The translations under genes were made by a program, and so were the position numbers. Shown here piece by piece: positions 1-14,100 of a stretch of DNA of 64,000 nucleotides; the stretch's first letter is position 1, and each line of letters starts with the position of its first letter. The notes beneath the pieces were generated by a model, which did not search any database, was not told the origin of the DNA, and saw only the letters and a list, made by a program, of their open reading frames with translations. Source of the stretch: Dirofilaria immitis (taxonomy: Eukaryota; Nematoda; Chromadorea; Rhabditida; Onchocercidae). The DNA lies in contig JAKNDB010000054.1 of assembly GCA_024305405.1 (NCBI GenBank), positions 310,001-374,000 of the forward strand. Direction: 5' to 3'.

Positions 1-310
1 TTTTTCTGAATATATGCAAGCTGATAATTTGTTTTCTTTTTCCTTTCTTTTATCTTTATTAAAATTCCGTTGCATAAAAATGATATAACATGAAGTACTT
101 ATTGATGGTATGATTTACAATAATCTGAATTCCTTATTGGTTGCAACCTCCCTAATCTTCAGCATCGTTCGTATCCGAATTAAACACTATTTTTATCATT
201 CGCTAATTGAAACTGCTGATGAGAAGTAGCTAAATGATTTAAAGTTACTTCGGTGAAGGTGTTAGCACGAACCTATTCGTAAACAGTAGAAAATTAATAT
301 TGTGAATATT

Positions 311-326
311 TTCTAACCTTTCAGTG
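311..326 (+). promoter_or_regulatory. Candidate spliced-leader acceptor before the first gene
   Basis: The pyrimidine-rich tract ends in CCTTTCAG and is followed after two bases by the ATG at 327. An acceptor this close to a start codon is typical of nematode trans-splicing. It could instead be an ordinary cis acceptor if an upstream exon lies outside or at the edge of the window. Confidence 0.5.
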
Positions 327-2747
327 ATGTCTTTGTGGTGGAAAATTTTAATTACTTTGTTCTTCTCCACGTTGGCTGTGTCAATATTTGCTGTTGTTAT
401 GGTTATTATGAACTGTATCGATGAACCGCAACACTGGTTACTGCAATCAAAACCGTTCTGTGAGGATCTTCAAACAATAGTAACAGAACATTCAGTTCGT
501 TTATATTTTGTTCCAACTCGTAAATTTATTTGTATTATTCCTGGCATCTCTAAAATTGCTTAATTTTAATAAATCATAAAAGTTGGAATGATAGATTCGT
601 AATTTGCGTATCCTTTATTTACATGTGACTAAGAATTGTTTAGTCTTGCATGATTTCTTGAAATAATCGATTTTTAGTTTCCACTAACGATTTCTGGTAA
701 TTTCTTCATGTCAGTCACATCGCTGTTAAAATCATATGTTGATGCTGCTGGTATGGCTTGGGAGAATTTCGAGCAAAGAAATGATTTAATTTTTTCTATC
801 AGAGAAGCTTGTTATTCACTTTATATGAAATTGGTCTCAATGGGATTACTAATACAAGGCTATGCAGTACACAAAGTGTGTTTTCATTTTTGTTTATCAG
901 TTTGATTGAATTCAAATACTTTTTTTTCTAATTCACTAATGATCTAAATTTGTTGGATATTTCGTTTTAATATTTTTCAAATATTTCAGAAAATACGTTA
1001 CTGAAGATAATAATAACATTTTTCATTCATGAAGGATAGATTACTCAATCTCCAAAAACATGAGGAATTTTATCATTTGTTTTGAGTCCAATTTATTATT
1101 ACTTATTTTGACGCAGTCTTTTATAAAAATTGTTTATACTTTGTCAAATTTCTGATATTTCTTGCTAATCACCAAAAAGAAAAAAATTATAAGAGTGACC
1201 ACGCTTGACAAGTCTTAATAATGAAGATTTCCAAAAACTCTCTAACATCTCTCCTGATTTTTTATAGCAATGTTCATAGTACTGAGCAGTTTTAGAAGGA
1301 TTCTAAAGGGAGATAAATTTTGTTCTCATCTTTAAAATTTAACTTTTTGAAAACTTTCTTCTCAAAATTCTACATCTTGCAGCTCGATGATTTCATAGCC
1401 TTTTATGATGTTTTTGCTGCGGATACTGTTAATAATGCTCTGAAGAATATATGGCTTTTAATGAGGATATTTGGCTTAATGATCGCTGATTTATTAATGT
1501 TTGCTGTTGGTAAGCATTGGTTGTATTTTTGTTCTTAAGTAAAAGATAATTTTAAATAGAGGTAAGAATGGGGAGGTTGTTTAGTTAAAGTTGGAGAAAT
1601 TCTGTTTCTATTAATTTTTGGATCAAATTCGTTGTTAATAAAATCGATATCTATTTGACATGAATTATTTCGTAAAATTCGATGATATAAAACTCGTTTA
1701 GATATTTTCATTCATAGACACATAGCATGACTCTCGTTAACTAAGCTATGCAAAGAGAATTTTTGAAACCACTGCTATTGAATATGATTTCCATATTGAT
1801 TATTCAATCTAACGAGTTATGTAAAAACAGGTCACAAGTGTTTTACAGTTTTCATGATACAAATTGTTCAAATTTCTTGCAAGCATTCTTTACAGACAAA
1901 AGTTTCTTCTTCATTTCATCGTGTGTTGAAACGATATTTACATACGCATATAGAGGTGATCAACTAGCAGAGATGTTGCGAAATTGGTGGAATAAGGTGA
2001 AATGAAGCGAGGATAGATTTTCTCTTTCTCTGAACAGAATATTGTTTCTTCCTCTCATATGTTTTGCGGGTATTCAGGTTTTGTTTTTGTTTCTATTACT
2101 TACTGGCACATGGAATAAATTTTTATTGACAATTAGAAAACTTGCTGTTCATAAACACTCTTTAGGCTATTTATTATCATTTTGATGATTTATTCGTTTT
2201 CCATTTACTTTGTATAGTCAAGTGGAACAGAAAGTTATTTCATGTATGAACACATGGAAAGGGAATCAGTAATACGAAATCCTAAATATATATTTTATAT
2301 GCTATTTAATATTACCAAAATTCTTCCGCACTTGTATTATTTCATTGGAATCATGTGTTTATCTATAATCGTTTTATTTAATATTCTTACAGTGTCATTA
2401 AATTGGAATAAAAGCCAACTGCAAATTTCGTATGAGTTAGCGTCTGTTAATTTATCGAAATAACTACTGAAAATATACATATTATTATTAAAAGTATGTT
2501 ACTGCAGGCAGATGTATTATTATTAACAAATTTTCTGTGAAATGGCAATTCGTTTTTAAAATAATAATTTATGTATATTTCATTGATTATCTATTGTCAT
2601 AAATTTTATTTATTGAATATTTTTTTTATTTAGGAGAGTACAAAACAAGTATTATACAATGAAGCGAGAAATAAAAGTAAGGAATTCAAAGAACCTTATC
2701 TCGAAGATTATTCAGTGCATTCAGAATTGGTTGCCCTGAATTCTTAA
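327..2747 (+). CDS. Unrecognised multi-pass membrane protein, six exons
   Basis: I do not recognise the family. Proposed exons are 327-479, 715-866, 1383-1509, 1831-1955, 2218-2445 and 2634-2747. The first exon opens with a strong hydrophobic segment (WWKILITLFFSTLAVSIFAV), then a short cysteine-containing loop. Exon 3 holds a second hydrophobic run (LLMRIFGLMIADLLMFAVG) and exon 5 at least one more (PHLYYFIGIMCLSIIVLFNI). The C-terminus is hydrophilic and ends in LNS. Splice phases agree between most exons. The junction between exons 1 and 2 is out of phase by one base, which may be a consensus error like those in the other genes. Exon 4 is the least certain, since a second frame is also open there. 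The 3' end is supported by AATAAA about 70 bases after the stop. The product is about 270 residues in this model. A transporter, channel subunit or ER membrane protein would all fit. Confidence 0.5.
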
Positions 2748-2814
2748 GTTTAGCTTTTCTAAGTAGGACAAAATCAAATAATTTTAAATTCTCATCTTTT
2801 AAAGTAGTCTTGGG

Positions 2815-2820
2815 AATAAA
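2815..2820 (+). terminator. Polyadenylation signal AATAAA
   Basis: A canonical AATAAA lies 68 bases after the stop of the membrane-protein gene, at a usual distance for a short nematode 3' UTR. Confidence 0.5.
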
Positions 2821-4401
2821 TTTTTTTAATATCATGATGTGTTTTTAAACATTTGGGCATATCTTCAGCACTTATTTGCATTGTGCTTATGCATGGATAT
2901 TTTTCATACGGAATCTTTCCTAATTAAATGTTAAGACAATATTAAATATAATTTCTTATTTCTCTATTTTTATATATTTCCTCTTAACAGTCCTAAAATT
3001 CTATAACTAAAAGAAAATTGAAATATAAGTAGTTCTTAATATTAAAAAAAAATCATCTAAGTGAAAAAAATGAACTTACAGTGATTTTCCAATTCATTTA
3101 TCCTAGGTAAATATAGCTCTTATTTTTTTAAATAAAACTATATACTTTAAATTTAGCACGTCGTATCTAAATTTAATTTTTTTGGCAAGGATTATAAATC
3201 ATAAGTCCGTTTTTAATATTAGTTTCTGAGATTTTTTTCTAAGATGGATGATTTTTCTTCTGTCATTGATTCACAAAGACGCATTATCAGAGCGGGCCGG
3301 AATCTAAAATTGGTCATTATTAAAATTATAGTGTCATTAGAAAACAATGGGTGGATATGCTTCGTTTCGACTTTATGCAACCGAAATATTATCGAAATAT
3401 GGATTGAAATCAGGCAGATCTGATTAAAATTGGACAACAACTGCATTTCGATGCTTTAAGCATGATATGAGTTAAGCGTTATATCAAATCTGAACTATCA
3501 GAATACCTGAAATTTGAATTCGTAAATGATAAATTAGTTATTACACTCAACTGTATGAGATCCATAAACTAATGAGTTTGATGCACTCTTTTGTTTACGA
3601 TTGTTTTATAAAAAACATGAGAATTTAAAATATGCTTTTTAAAAAACTTTATTATTTTAATCATCAATTACAATTACTGACAACCTGGTTAATATCACCT
3701 GAATGAAAAGAAATCGTCGCAAAACTGAACAGGCACAAGACAAAAGCTCGAAGAAAAAATTTCGAAAATTTAGATAATTTGAACAGTCTCACTGGCAAAA
3801 AGAAAAGAATAAAGCTCATAAACAAACGAACTATCATTATATAATATGTATTCAAGGAAAGGAAAAACTACATCACAACGTAGTGAATGTTGTCTACTGG
3901 AAATTAATAGTCAAATGAAAGCACCATGAAGAGCAAAAATAGTGAATACTTTTTACTCATTTTAAAAAAGTGAAAGTCAGATAGGTGAAAAAGAAGAAAA
4001 GAAGAGAATCTGAATTAGGTTAACGAGGGAACGAATGATTTTGAGGCATTAGAAATAAGGTCGATTTCAGGAAGTCTAAAAAGAAGCAACATCAGTAGTT
4101 TTCTGAAAAGTGTTTGTTTATCACAAAAAGAAAGCGTGAAGAGTAATTTACAATATATTTTGTGCTCAAAAAAACATCAAATATGCGCATATGGACATTG
4201 ATAAACGAATATTTAATAAATCGAAATTTACAGATTTTATAAATATCAATCGATCGTTTGTTTAAACGGTAATAAATTTTTACTGCTTCATTAAAGTTTC
4301 AGGAAACTGAATCTTTCCAAAAACTGGATCTGTAAATTAATCAAAACTTCGTAATTATAATTATGATAAAGAGAAAGAGAAAAAGCAATGGTGAGATTAA
4401 T
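2821..4401. other. Spacer between convergent genes
   Basis: No convincing coding segment is seen. The + strand membrane-protein gene and the - strand DOCK gene converge here, so the spacer should hold the 3' UTR of the DOCK gene. The nearest clear AATAAA on the - strand lies near 3647 (TTTATT on the + strand), implying a UTR of roughly 750 bases; a closer variant signal is possible. Confidence 0.4.
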
Positions 4402-7400
4402 TCATAGAAATAACTTTGAATTTATCTTAACTGCTAATTCCCCAATAGAGTCCAGGATATGCACAGAATTTCTCGAAACTGCTTCATCTGGAGATGATTC
4501 GGATATCTTGTCAACTCTATCTGCATGTAACGAAATCTGAAAAGCAATTCTGTAATAACTTACAAAAATTACCACTTATAATGCCCTACAGTTTTATCGA
4601 TTAGCATAAAATTCAGAATTTCTGGAGAAAATTCTAGAAACTGTTGATTATCGTAAATTCAAAATAATTCACACAGTTTACTAAATTTGCAGAAAACATA
4701 CAATATCTCCAAAATAACTGTTAAGTCTTTCCATCATTGCTGCAAATGCATTCTTCAGCATGTTATGATATTCAATCTGATCTTCACCAATAGCTGCTTC
4801 ATTTGCTTCCAAAGCTTCTGCGCAAACCGATACAAGACATCTACAAAATAAAACATTTCTGCTACTATAAAATCCATTTGAAACTAAGATTCCCATCTGC
4901 TTAATTGAAATAAACTCCAAACATAATAATAAACCTTCTGCACTAACGCATAAATTTGTTATAAACTCGATTAGTACGGTCACGAACAAAATTTTCAAGA
5001 CGAATTACACTGTTTTATATGGAAGTGTAATTAACACAACTTCCTCTGAATTTTCAATGATCTTGTTTTTAAAAAACTTTACAGAACCTGAACGCATCAG
5101 CCAATTTTTCAATACCATGCGCGCCATAAAGAATTTTCTGCGTTGCTGTTGTAAATGCTTCTGCATAAGCAAGAGGACCAACATTTACCTGCAAAAAGGT
5201 TCTATTTTAATAATGAATAAAAAAGTCACATATACCAGAAGCTTAAATTAAACAATAGGATTTACAAAGCTGATCTATCGAAGAGTATAAAATTAACCTT
5301 ACCTCATAAAAAGAGTCAAATTTTAATTTTAAAGACCGAGAAACCTTTTTATCTCTTAATATTAACTAAAAGGATGGAAATCTAACAGTAGGTTGCACAG
5401 CGCCTTGCAAAAGCAGCTGTAATCCTTTAACATCCAAACGTCTCGTTGGCTCACCAGCAGCTGACGCTGCGTCTAACGTTCGACGTAACTGTTTTGATTT
5501 AAAAATCAATTTATCACATGCCAGTTCCAATGGTGACAAAAATGTTTCAGACTGATTTACAACACGTGAACGGCGGCGTGTATTAGGAAACTATCTTCCA
5601 CTAAAATTTTGTAATTTTCGATGATTTGAAAAAGAGAAAATATATAACACTAAAATCTATGCCTTTACCTCCTGATTATATGTATTTTTTTAAAAATATA
5701 TAACGAACAAAGAGTGCTAAAGAACTTACGAAATAGGTGAAGAATGCATAAACTTTATAAATAAAAGAAAACTTTTACCAGTGATAAAAATACGTTTAAG
5801 AGCTTGTCGAGCAACTTGTGGTGCATCGGCTGCCACTTTTCATCAATCACTGAGACTTCATAAAAGAAATTTCGTACATTTGTATGAGCTTCATAACTGC
5901 TAACATCATAGCCATTCATATACGGTTCAACATGCACCATCTGTACATATGCTATCGATTCTTCTAATTTCGTTTCATCAATCTGTAACGAATTACTTAT
6001 TCCGACCTATTTCTTTTCCTTAAATGAAGTTTAGATCTTTTTTGCTCAATGAAGTAAAAAAATCTTTCAACAAATAACTGAAAGCACAATCAGATGCGAA
6101 AAGAAAATTTCCATTATTCTTCATCAAACAGTAATTAATATCATCGACAACTTAAAAAGTACTGGAAATAAGTTCGAATATCACATGAATTATATAATCT
6201 AAAATTCATACATCTAAAATGTAATTTTATATACTTAAAAAATCGAAATATCAACTTCAACAAATTGATATTTGGAAAAAAACGAAAATTTGCACTTCTC
6301 TTCCTGTGATAATTTGTACTTGGTCATGGCCAAGGACACAACGGCATGAATCTGTCATGCGTTCACAAGCTTCTGCTAACGAGGTATGACCTACTTCACG
6401 ATAAACCCATTCAGTACCGTGTTGTTCTCTGGAATTCGAATTATAATTAAACTAATGCATAAAACTATCAAAGTCAGTTCATAATAATATCATCGTGTTA
6501 TTTAAAGAAGTCATACAAAAATATATAAATTTGGAAAGCGAGAGAGCGAAAAGATTGAGTTCACTTTAACTGTTTATTGAAGCTGTAATCAACTGTCATT
6601 ACCGATAAGTAACGATTTTGAAAGAAATGGAAATGATTTTAAGCAATAATAAGATCGAAATCGTACCCAAAATGTTTGGGTCCGTAGAAAAATACTTTAA
6701 AATATGTTCCAAGATGTCGTTTGCCACTGATTTTCATTTGATCTGCTAAAGTGAATGCTTGCTGCAACTCGGCATATATACTAACCAATGCCTAATAAAA
6801 AAATTTCGATTTCAGAAAAAATGAAATATTAGTTATTAAAACTATGAGATTTTCTTTGCGCAAAAAAATTCTGAGCTTACCCGATAATTTTTTGTTGTTC
6901 ATATACTGGAATTGCCAAACGGCAAACCGGTCCCACTGCTTCATATCTTTCAGCCATAATTAATGTTTGAACCAACTTTTCTACTTTTGTAGTGAAAGTA
7001 TCCTAAAAATCATTAGCAAAAAATAAAGGATTATTTGACTTCAACTTTTACCGACTATTTGACTTCAGTTTTATAAATTTCATGAGCTTACCAAACTGAA
7101 TCCTCCCTGCTGTATAATTTCTGAATCTGTATCATTTACAATTTCTTCCTTGGCTATCATATCATTGATGCAGGCCAGTAAGTCCCAATCAATTTTCGTA
7201 TATCCTGATTTCATTAAATTCATGAAATGAAATGTATGCGTTAATGAATAACAAAAGTTTGAACTTTGAAATTATATATTATACTTATGAGATAAACCTG
7301 ATCAGCTAACTTTAAAAGACTCATAATCATCAAAAATAGATAAAGAACAATATTATATATAAGTAGGGATGATGTCAAACCTTATGCATTATTTGGGAAA

Positions 7401-8105
7401 AATCTTGAAATATTAAAGACAATTATTTCGATTCTGGATAAAGAGGAAAACGAAACTGAGAAAGTTACACCATCATTTCATAATTTGAATAATTTAAACA
7501 GCTTCACGGACCAACAACAATTTTCCCTCTCAAAAATGAAATAATAACTGTTTATAAATAAAAAATAAGTTACACAAACCATTGATGGCAAGCTCTCGAC
7601 CAATAATAGCAATGACATGAGCTTCACAAACAGCTGCTTCAGAAAACCAACGATCACGAATGTATGTTTCAGCAAGTGTCTCAAACCAAGCACTTCTCAA
7701 CGCTGCTGATCCTCGATAACTATCAGCCAGCTGCACATGCAAATCTGCTAATCGAATCTACAAAAAAATTGGTTATGAAACATTTCAACCATTATGAGAA
7801 GGAGAAAATTTCCATAAATCAACAAATGAAAGAAGTGTCTCTACTTTTTAATTTCATCTTGGACTGTTGGTTAAAGATGCTTAAGAAATAGTGTGATACG
7901 AAATAGTGTGGTACCTAACTAATTTTGACAGATAAAGAAATAATATATTAATTTCTCGTTATAAAAACTGATGAGAAAGTTAAGCAGTTAGCAACTGCAC
8001 ATATTATCTTTGAAATAAACAAACTGCAAAAAATACAGGATCATCAACAGCTTTCGCGAGAGCGCCGGTTGCCGAAAGAACACCCCGTAATTGCTGGATT
8101 AATTC
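4402..8105 (-). other. ziz-1: DHR-2 catalytic GEF domain exons of the DOCK-D gene
   Basis: Exons read on the minus strand are 8037-8105, 7581-7757, 7092-7204, 6881-7002, 6667-6791, 6296-6428, 5779-5982, 5387-5600, 5088-5188, 4702-4840 and 4402-4536. They encode, in order, the dimerising lobe A ([20 protein letters not shown]), lobe B ([16 protein letters not shown]), and lobe C with LQGAVQPT joined to [12 protein letters not shown]. In DOCK9 the equivalent helix-10 insert carries the valine that senses the nucleotide and its magnesium. The window keeps valines at this place, so the domain looks catalytically intact apart from the base-count errors. The C-terminal exon ends [13 protein letters not shown] and shows no known domain. 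Confidence 0.88.
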
Positions 8106-11100
8106 CTGATGGAAACAAAAAAAAATTTAAAAATAATGGAATTAGCGATACCTTGTAAATAAATCAGAATTCAAACTTATACAAGTAAAAAATATAATTT
8201 TTGATTCTTCTTAGCAGAATTTAGAATTTAACTTTTAGGTTTTAAAAGTGAATTAAAGCTTTTGATTCTTCTTGGAAGTTAGAATCTAACTTTTAAGTTC
8301 CAAAAATGAATTAAATTTTAGATCAAAATTTTAAATATGCCAAAATGAAACCAACAAAAATCCTACACGATTTTTCTGGAAAACAGTGAATTGCATTGAC
8401 TTCATTACTGCATTTCACTAAAGCTCTAAATTTAGAACTGGCAAAAATACATACTCCTACTCCTCGCTCAAAATATGTTGGTCTAATTCCAGATACAGGT
8501 TTCACTAATATTTCCAAAATTTTCAGCCCGTGTTCGAAACGACTTCTACTGGCTAAAGGAACCTTTCTTCCAAGTAGTCTGAAATAAGGATTTTATTACC
8601 TAACAAACACGATAAAAATCTAATATCTGCTTCAGTGATTTATTAATATTCGGATATCTCAAATTAAAATTAGAAGTACTAGTTTAATCACAATCCCACA
8701 AAACTAAAATGTGAAAATTTTGAAATCTGAAATAATGCATTATAGATACTACGTTCTTCCTAAAACCAAAATTCTCTAAGTATTTCGAATTTCAAAAGAT
8801 AATCATAATATATCTATTAATGCATTTAATGTGTGCCAACCTTGCCAATGCGACGCCAGTTTGAGAACCAGGTCGACCAAGCCGCTGTACATCGAAAATT
8901 TTCGGAGATTTTGTTGCATTTAAACTGGTCATAGAAACGCGTACTATAACATTTACAAGATTATCACCTAAATTTTATTGAACTATTGACGGCAAATTCT
9001 TGAATTTTCGGCAAGCCAAAAAATTTTTATTATATGCTTGCAGAATCAACATCTAATAACCTAAGTGGGAAGGATAAATTATCATTATTGACAACAATAG
9101 GGAACAAATTATATTGTTATCTTTTCGTATTGTTAAGTTTTGATAAAGTTTATCATATTTTCAAGGCAGATTCTCGACAACATATATTGAAAGAACCTGT
9201 CTTTGAGGTGTAATCATAGCCATTTCTAAGAATGAGATGTAAAAGTGCTGCAGCAGCACTTTGTATTTTCGGAAGTCGACTGTTCATCTGGAGCAAAAGT
9301 GATTCGATCAATAGTGCTAAGCTGTCCAGAGGACCATTTTGGAAAAGTTGGATGCGAAACTGTAACCATGAAATTTATCTCTTCTTTATTTCGTATTTAA
9401 TATATTAACTTTCAGAATTCATTTTAACATATCGCTTCTGGTAAATGCTCTAGCCATAATTAAAGCATGAAAATTTTTACGCTTGTATTACGATGTAATG
9501 AAAGAAGAAAGTTCGTATCGGTTTTAAATTTCTTAAATTATGACTGAAAATAATAAATTTAGACGCAAAAAAACATAAAATGAAAAGCAAACGACCATAA
9601 AAGTGATATCAGTGATTTCTAATCAATTTTTCATGTCAAAAAATTGACAAATTTCACAAATCATTGAAATAATTAAAGTCTCTCTTCAATAATCAATGGA
9701 AAACTTACTAGACCAATAAAAACAGCAAGTGCAGCAAGGGTGTGATGTCGCACAGCTTCTGGCCAATAGTCATCTAGTAGTGAGAGCAAAAGACGAAGCA
9801 GAAGATAAAAACTTCTATTTTCCTCGGGACTCATCGAATTTTTGGTGACATTCTCAAATAAATAATTGTTTAGACAATGCTACAGAAAGAAATTTTTGCA
9901 TCAGCTATTGTTTCCTTCAATTGATTGTGATAAAAGTTGACAATTATTAAGGAAGCCTCTATGCAAGGCCATAATGATAGCAACACATTATTTGCTTGCA
10001 GAACATGTTCCTTTCAAACTGTGAATACGGAAATTTTTGTTTAGAAATATATATATAAGTATTCTAATAAAAATTACCGAAATATGTTGAGCTAGAACTT
10101 GCACAGTTTCTAAAACAATCAAAGCTATTTCTTGAGTCAAATTTGATTCTTGCAACACGCTAAATGGTGTTACATCTTCCATATCGGTTTCAATGCATGG
10201 TTTTGTCGATAACGAATCTGAAACAACTGAAAAGTTAGATTTCTGCAGATCATCTCTCACTTTCATTTTGTTTTAATAAGATTCAATGCATAGAGTAGTC
10301 GAGAGACCGATGGAAAAGAAAATATTTGGAAATAATTTAACTTATTCTTGGGAAAGAGGATGTCAATAATACTGCTAAACTACATTCATAATAAAGATTC
10401 TGAATTAGTTAAACCACATTCATAAATAAAGTTTGAAAATTAATTAGTAAAAACAAATAAGTAAAATAAAACGAAATTAAAATGAATGAATATCTTATCC
10501 ACCTGTTCCGAAAGAACCGAAACCGCTTGATAGTGACGTGCGACTATCTACCGTAGTTGAATTACCCATGGGTAGAATGACTAGTGTTTTGTGCCTCGTA
10601 TTCTGTAAAATCACAAGTATAATTTATTTACCCAACCAATTTCCTCAAATCACATATCTAGATTTTTTGTTACGGCTTATAAAAATCTGCGGTAAAAGAT
10701 CAAAAGAAAGCGGTTCAATCAGATATGTTTTTTCTGAATGAATTTTTTTCGAAGTTTGGTACACATACAATTATTATATACAAGCAAAATAGTACTTGGT
10801 ATTTAATAAATTACTGAACGAAATTACTAGTGAACTAATAAAAAAATTAGATCTTGATTTTTTAAAGAAAAATACGACGATTTACTTATTCGAAGTCCGT
10901 TGCATTGTATAATTTCTGCCATGATATCGAAAGAAATCGAGAGCAATACGTAGCAAACAGATGAAACGACTCAATAAACCATTTGATTCATAACGAGATA
11001 TCATTGCAGCTAGAATTTTACGTGGCAGGAAATGTAATAAATAAAGAGTGCATAACATCAAATCTCGTGATTCAACCTGTAAACTTAAAAGATTATTTTC

Positions 11101-14100
11101 GAAAAATCATTCTGTTTTTTTTTGGGTATCACAAATATTTGTAAAATGTAAGATGTGAACTTCAGTCGGCAAGCAAAAAGCATCAAGCATATGCAACATC
11201 CACATATTTTCAGTCTAATGAAAGAAGTAAAAAACCAATAAAACAAAAGAAATATACAGAACAGAAATCTTTATTCCCATCATTTGAATATTTGTAGTAA
11301 TTAATTAATTATGATATTTGTCAAAATTTATTATCAAAATTTATTATATTTTATATTCTGCAAAACCTAATGGTCTATGGCTCAACAAAACTACTTCCTC
11401 GTTCAACAAATTTTGGATATAACATCAAGAATATTTGAAAATAAGTATTGTAATAAGCAAAAAAATCAGAAACAAGCATACTCGATCCAGTTTTTCCATT
11501 AAACCGGCGATGCATGGTGCAGAAGAAAGCGGACTGAATTTTTCTGGATAAGACTGTTGCGAAGATCCACATTTTAAAGAACAACCCATTCTAGATAACA
11601 ATCCGTGTGATGATAAGGATAAAGATCGATCTGAAGATGAAGATCGAACAGATTGTCGAGGATCTGTAAAGGAACATGAAAAGATGATGCATAAAATTGT
11701 CACAAATTTTGTATTCCTTTCGAAACTAATAGTGTCGATTGTCATTTTCCACAGGAAAATAATATATTTAAAATAAAAAGATTAATTACGCATTTTAGAA
11801 CAAAATGATAAGTAGATAGTATTCTGAAAAAAAAAGATTTAAAGAAAGTCAACCAATTTAATTATCATTTAGAAGTTAATTAAATCATTGTATTTTTGTT
11901 CTCGCAATCATTAAAAATTTAAAATAAAGTGTTTTTTCTACCGGTTGCAAAAACACCGCTCGGTGACAAGCTTTGTGTATCTGTTTTAGCAGCTGATTCA
12001 AATTCTGCCACATTATCAAGCACTAAACTGATCAATGGAGAATACAATGTAGCAATACAACTTTGAGCACTCTGAAAAAATATGCTTTTATTTAAGGTTT
12101 GAAAAGTACAATTTTATCTGATCCCAACTAGCTGCTAAATTAATAAAAAATTTGAAATTTTGGTGATGTTTATCAGATTATTATGAATTAATAAGCAGTA
12201 GTTCATAACAGTCTGAAGAACGTGATCAAAATTCCAAGTTTTTAAATAACTTAATATCTAGGTGAGACCAAATAAAATTGGATTTTCTCCTTAATGTATA
12301 TTTCAAAATTGTTTTTTCCTCGCATTGTTCATCATTTAACGAAAATTAACAATAATTTTTATGAAACAAAAAGAAGTCAGTATATTTCTTCATTTTCTTC
12401 GCGTTAGGATAAAAAAATAAAGAAAACGACGAAGAAAATTAATTCAAAGAGCGCACAGTAAAGTAAGTTTTAAAATTAAAAACTAGCAGAAGAGTTCGCT
12501 TACAGTATCCATATACCGTTTATCACTAGCATGTTTTGCAAGCAAGTTCCTCAACAATGCAATTACTCTTCGTCGATAATCACGGGGTTCACGAAGTGAT
12601 GCATCCAATTCTTGATAAAGCAAGCCAACTGGGAAGTGGTGTTTGCAATATGAAGCGGACAGGATGAATTCTTCCGAACATCGATTATCTGTTAAAGAAA
12701 TATATTCTCAAGGTTCACACGCGGAAATACTATGAAAAATTGGCCCTGGTGAAGATTTTAAATAAATATCATTTCCTAATAAAATTTTTCTAAGCAAATG
12801 AACAGATATTTCCCTTACTTTATAAAGCCAACCATCAAATTATTTCATTAAATTAACCGTTAATTAGACTGCGGTGCTTAATAATAGGAAAAAATACTAA
12901 AAATCATTTCGCATAACAGAAAATTCCTAAAAACAAACTTACAACAACCATAGTCATTCCCACTGCCACTGTTTATCGAAGGCGAAAAAAATTTTGAAAA
13001 TAAATTGGTAAGCAAGTTGCTGGCATTAGAGTTAACTATAAATAAAATTAGATGATTCGTCGAAACACACAAGCAAAATACCTACTGCATGTCAATTTAT
13101 TTAAGCTATTTTCTCGAATTCTTCGTTTTCTTTTCCTCCAATTTTATGTGTTTTTGAAAAGCATTTAGTATGAAATAATTTTGCTACTGAATGCAGCAAA
13201 GAAAAAACAAATGAACAAACAAAAAAATCAGTTATAGGATCAGTTACAGGAAAAATATTTGCTGCTAAAATATCACTCAAATACATCAAAAATACCTACA
13301 TGTGCTATCTGTATTTGTTGTACTATTTTTTCTAAAAATATTTCCGGAAGTATCGCATACAAGTGGTAAACATAGTGATATCCAGTGTTCATGACTGCTA
13401 AGTATGTGCAGAAATTCCAACTTATAATTAAGCATAGTCTGAAAACACGTTAATATAGATTTATCTAAGCTCTGAATTCAACAAAATATTAATTGAATTG
13501 CAAGAAAAGATCATATTTAATTCACTAAGATTCTTCGTCATTCATTGCATTTCTCTCTGACGGTGCGACTATAAATCATGCATAGCAAAAACGAAATTTT
13601 GACAGATACACAATAACAACCGTTCCAAAAAAACTTCCATTAGCTTAAGCTCATCACTTTTGAAAATTACATAATCTTTTTCTATTTGTTTATATGCAAC
13701 GCTATATTTAAAATAGAAAATTATTTAAGTGATTTGAAGGATAAACATACTCTTGAACAACTTTCATCCATATTTTCAACGATGCGATGTATCCAGGAAA
13801 ATACCGATCCACGATTCATAAAACTCAAACAATACTGAAATTTAAAACTCACTAACTTTATAACTATTCAAGTAAATCAAGACTTAAATAAACATATGAA
13901 AATTCAGTAACCAATGAAATAAAATTTTTAATGACTCGGTTACTATTTCAAAAATACCTGGTAACGAATATTTGTTAAATTATTACCCTTAAGAAATAAG
14001 CCACAGCAGAATTTGCCATTCGACACTCTTGAGAAATATCTCGGTGTTTTGCTATAATAAGAGGTACAACCTTGTCAATTAGCAATTCAATTTTAAATAG

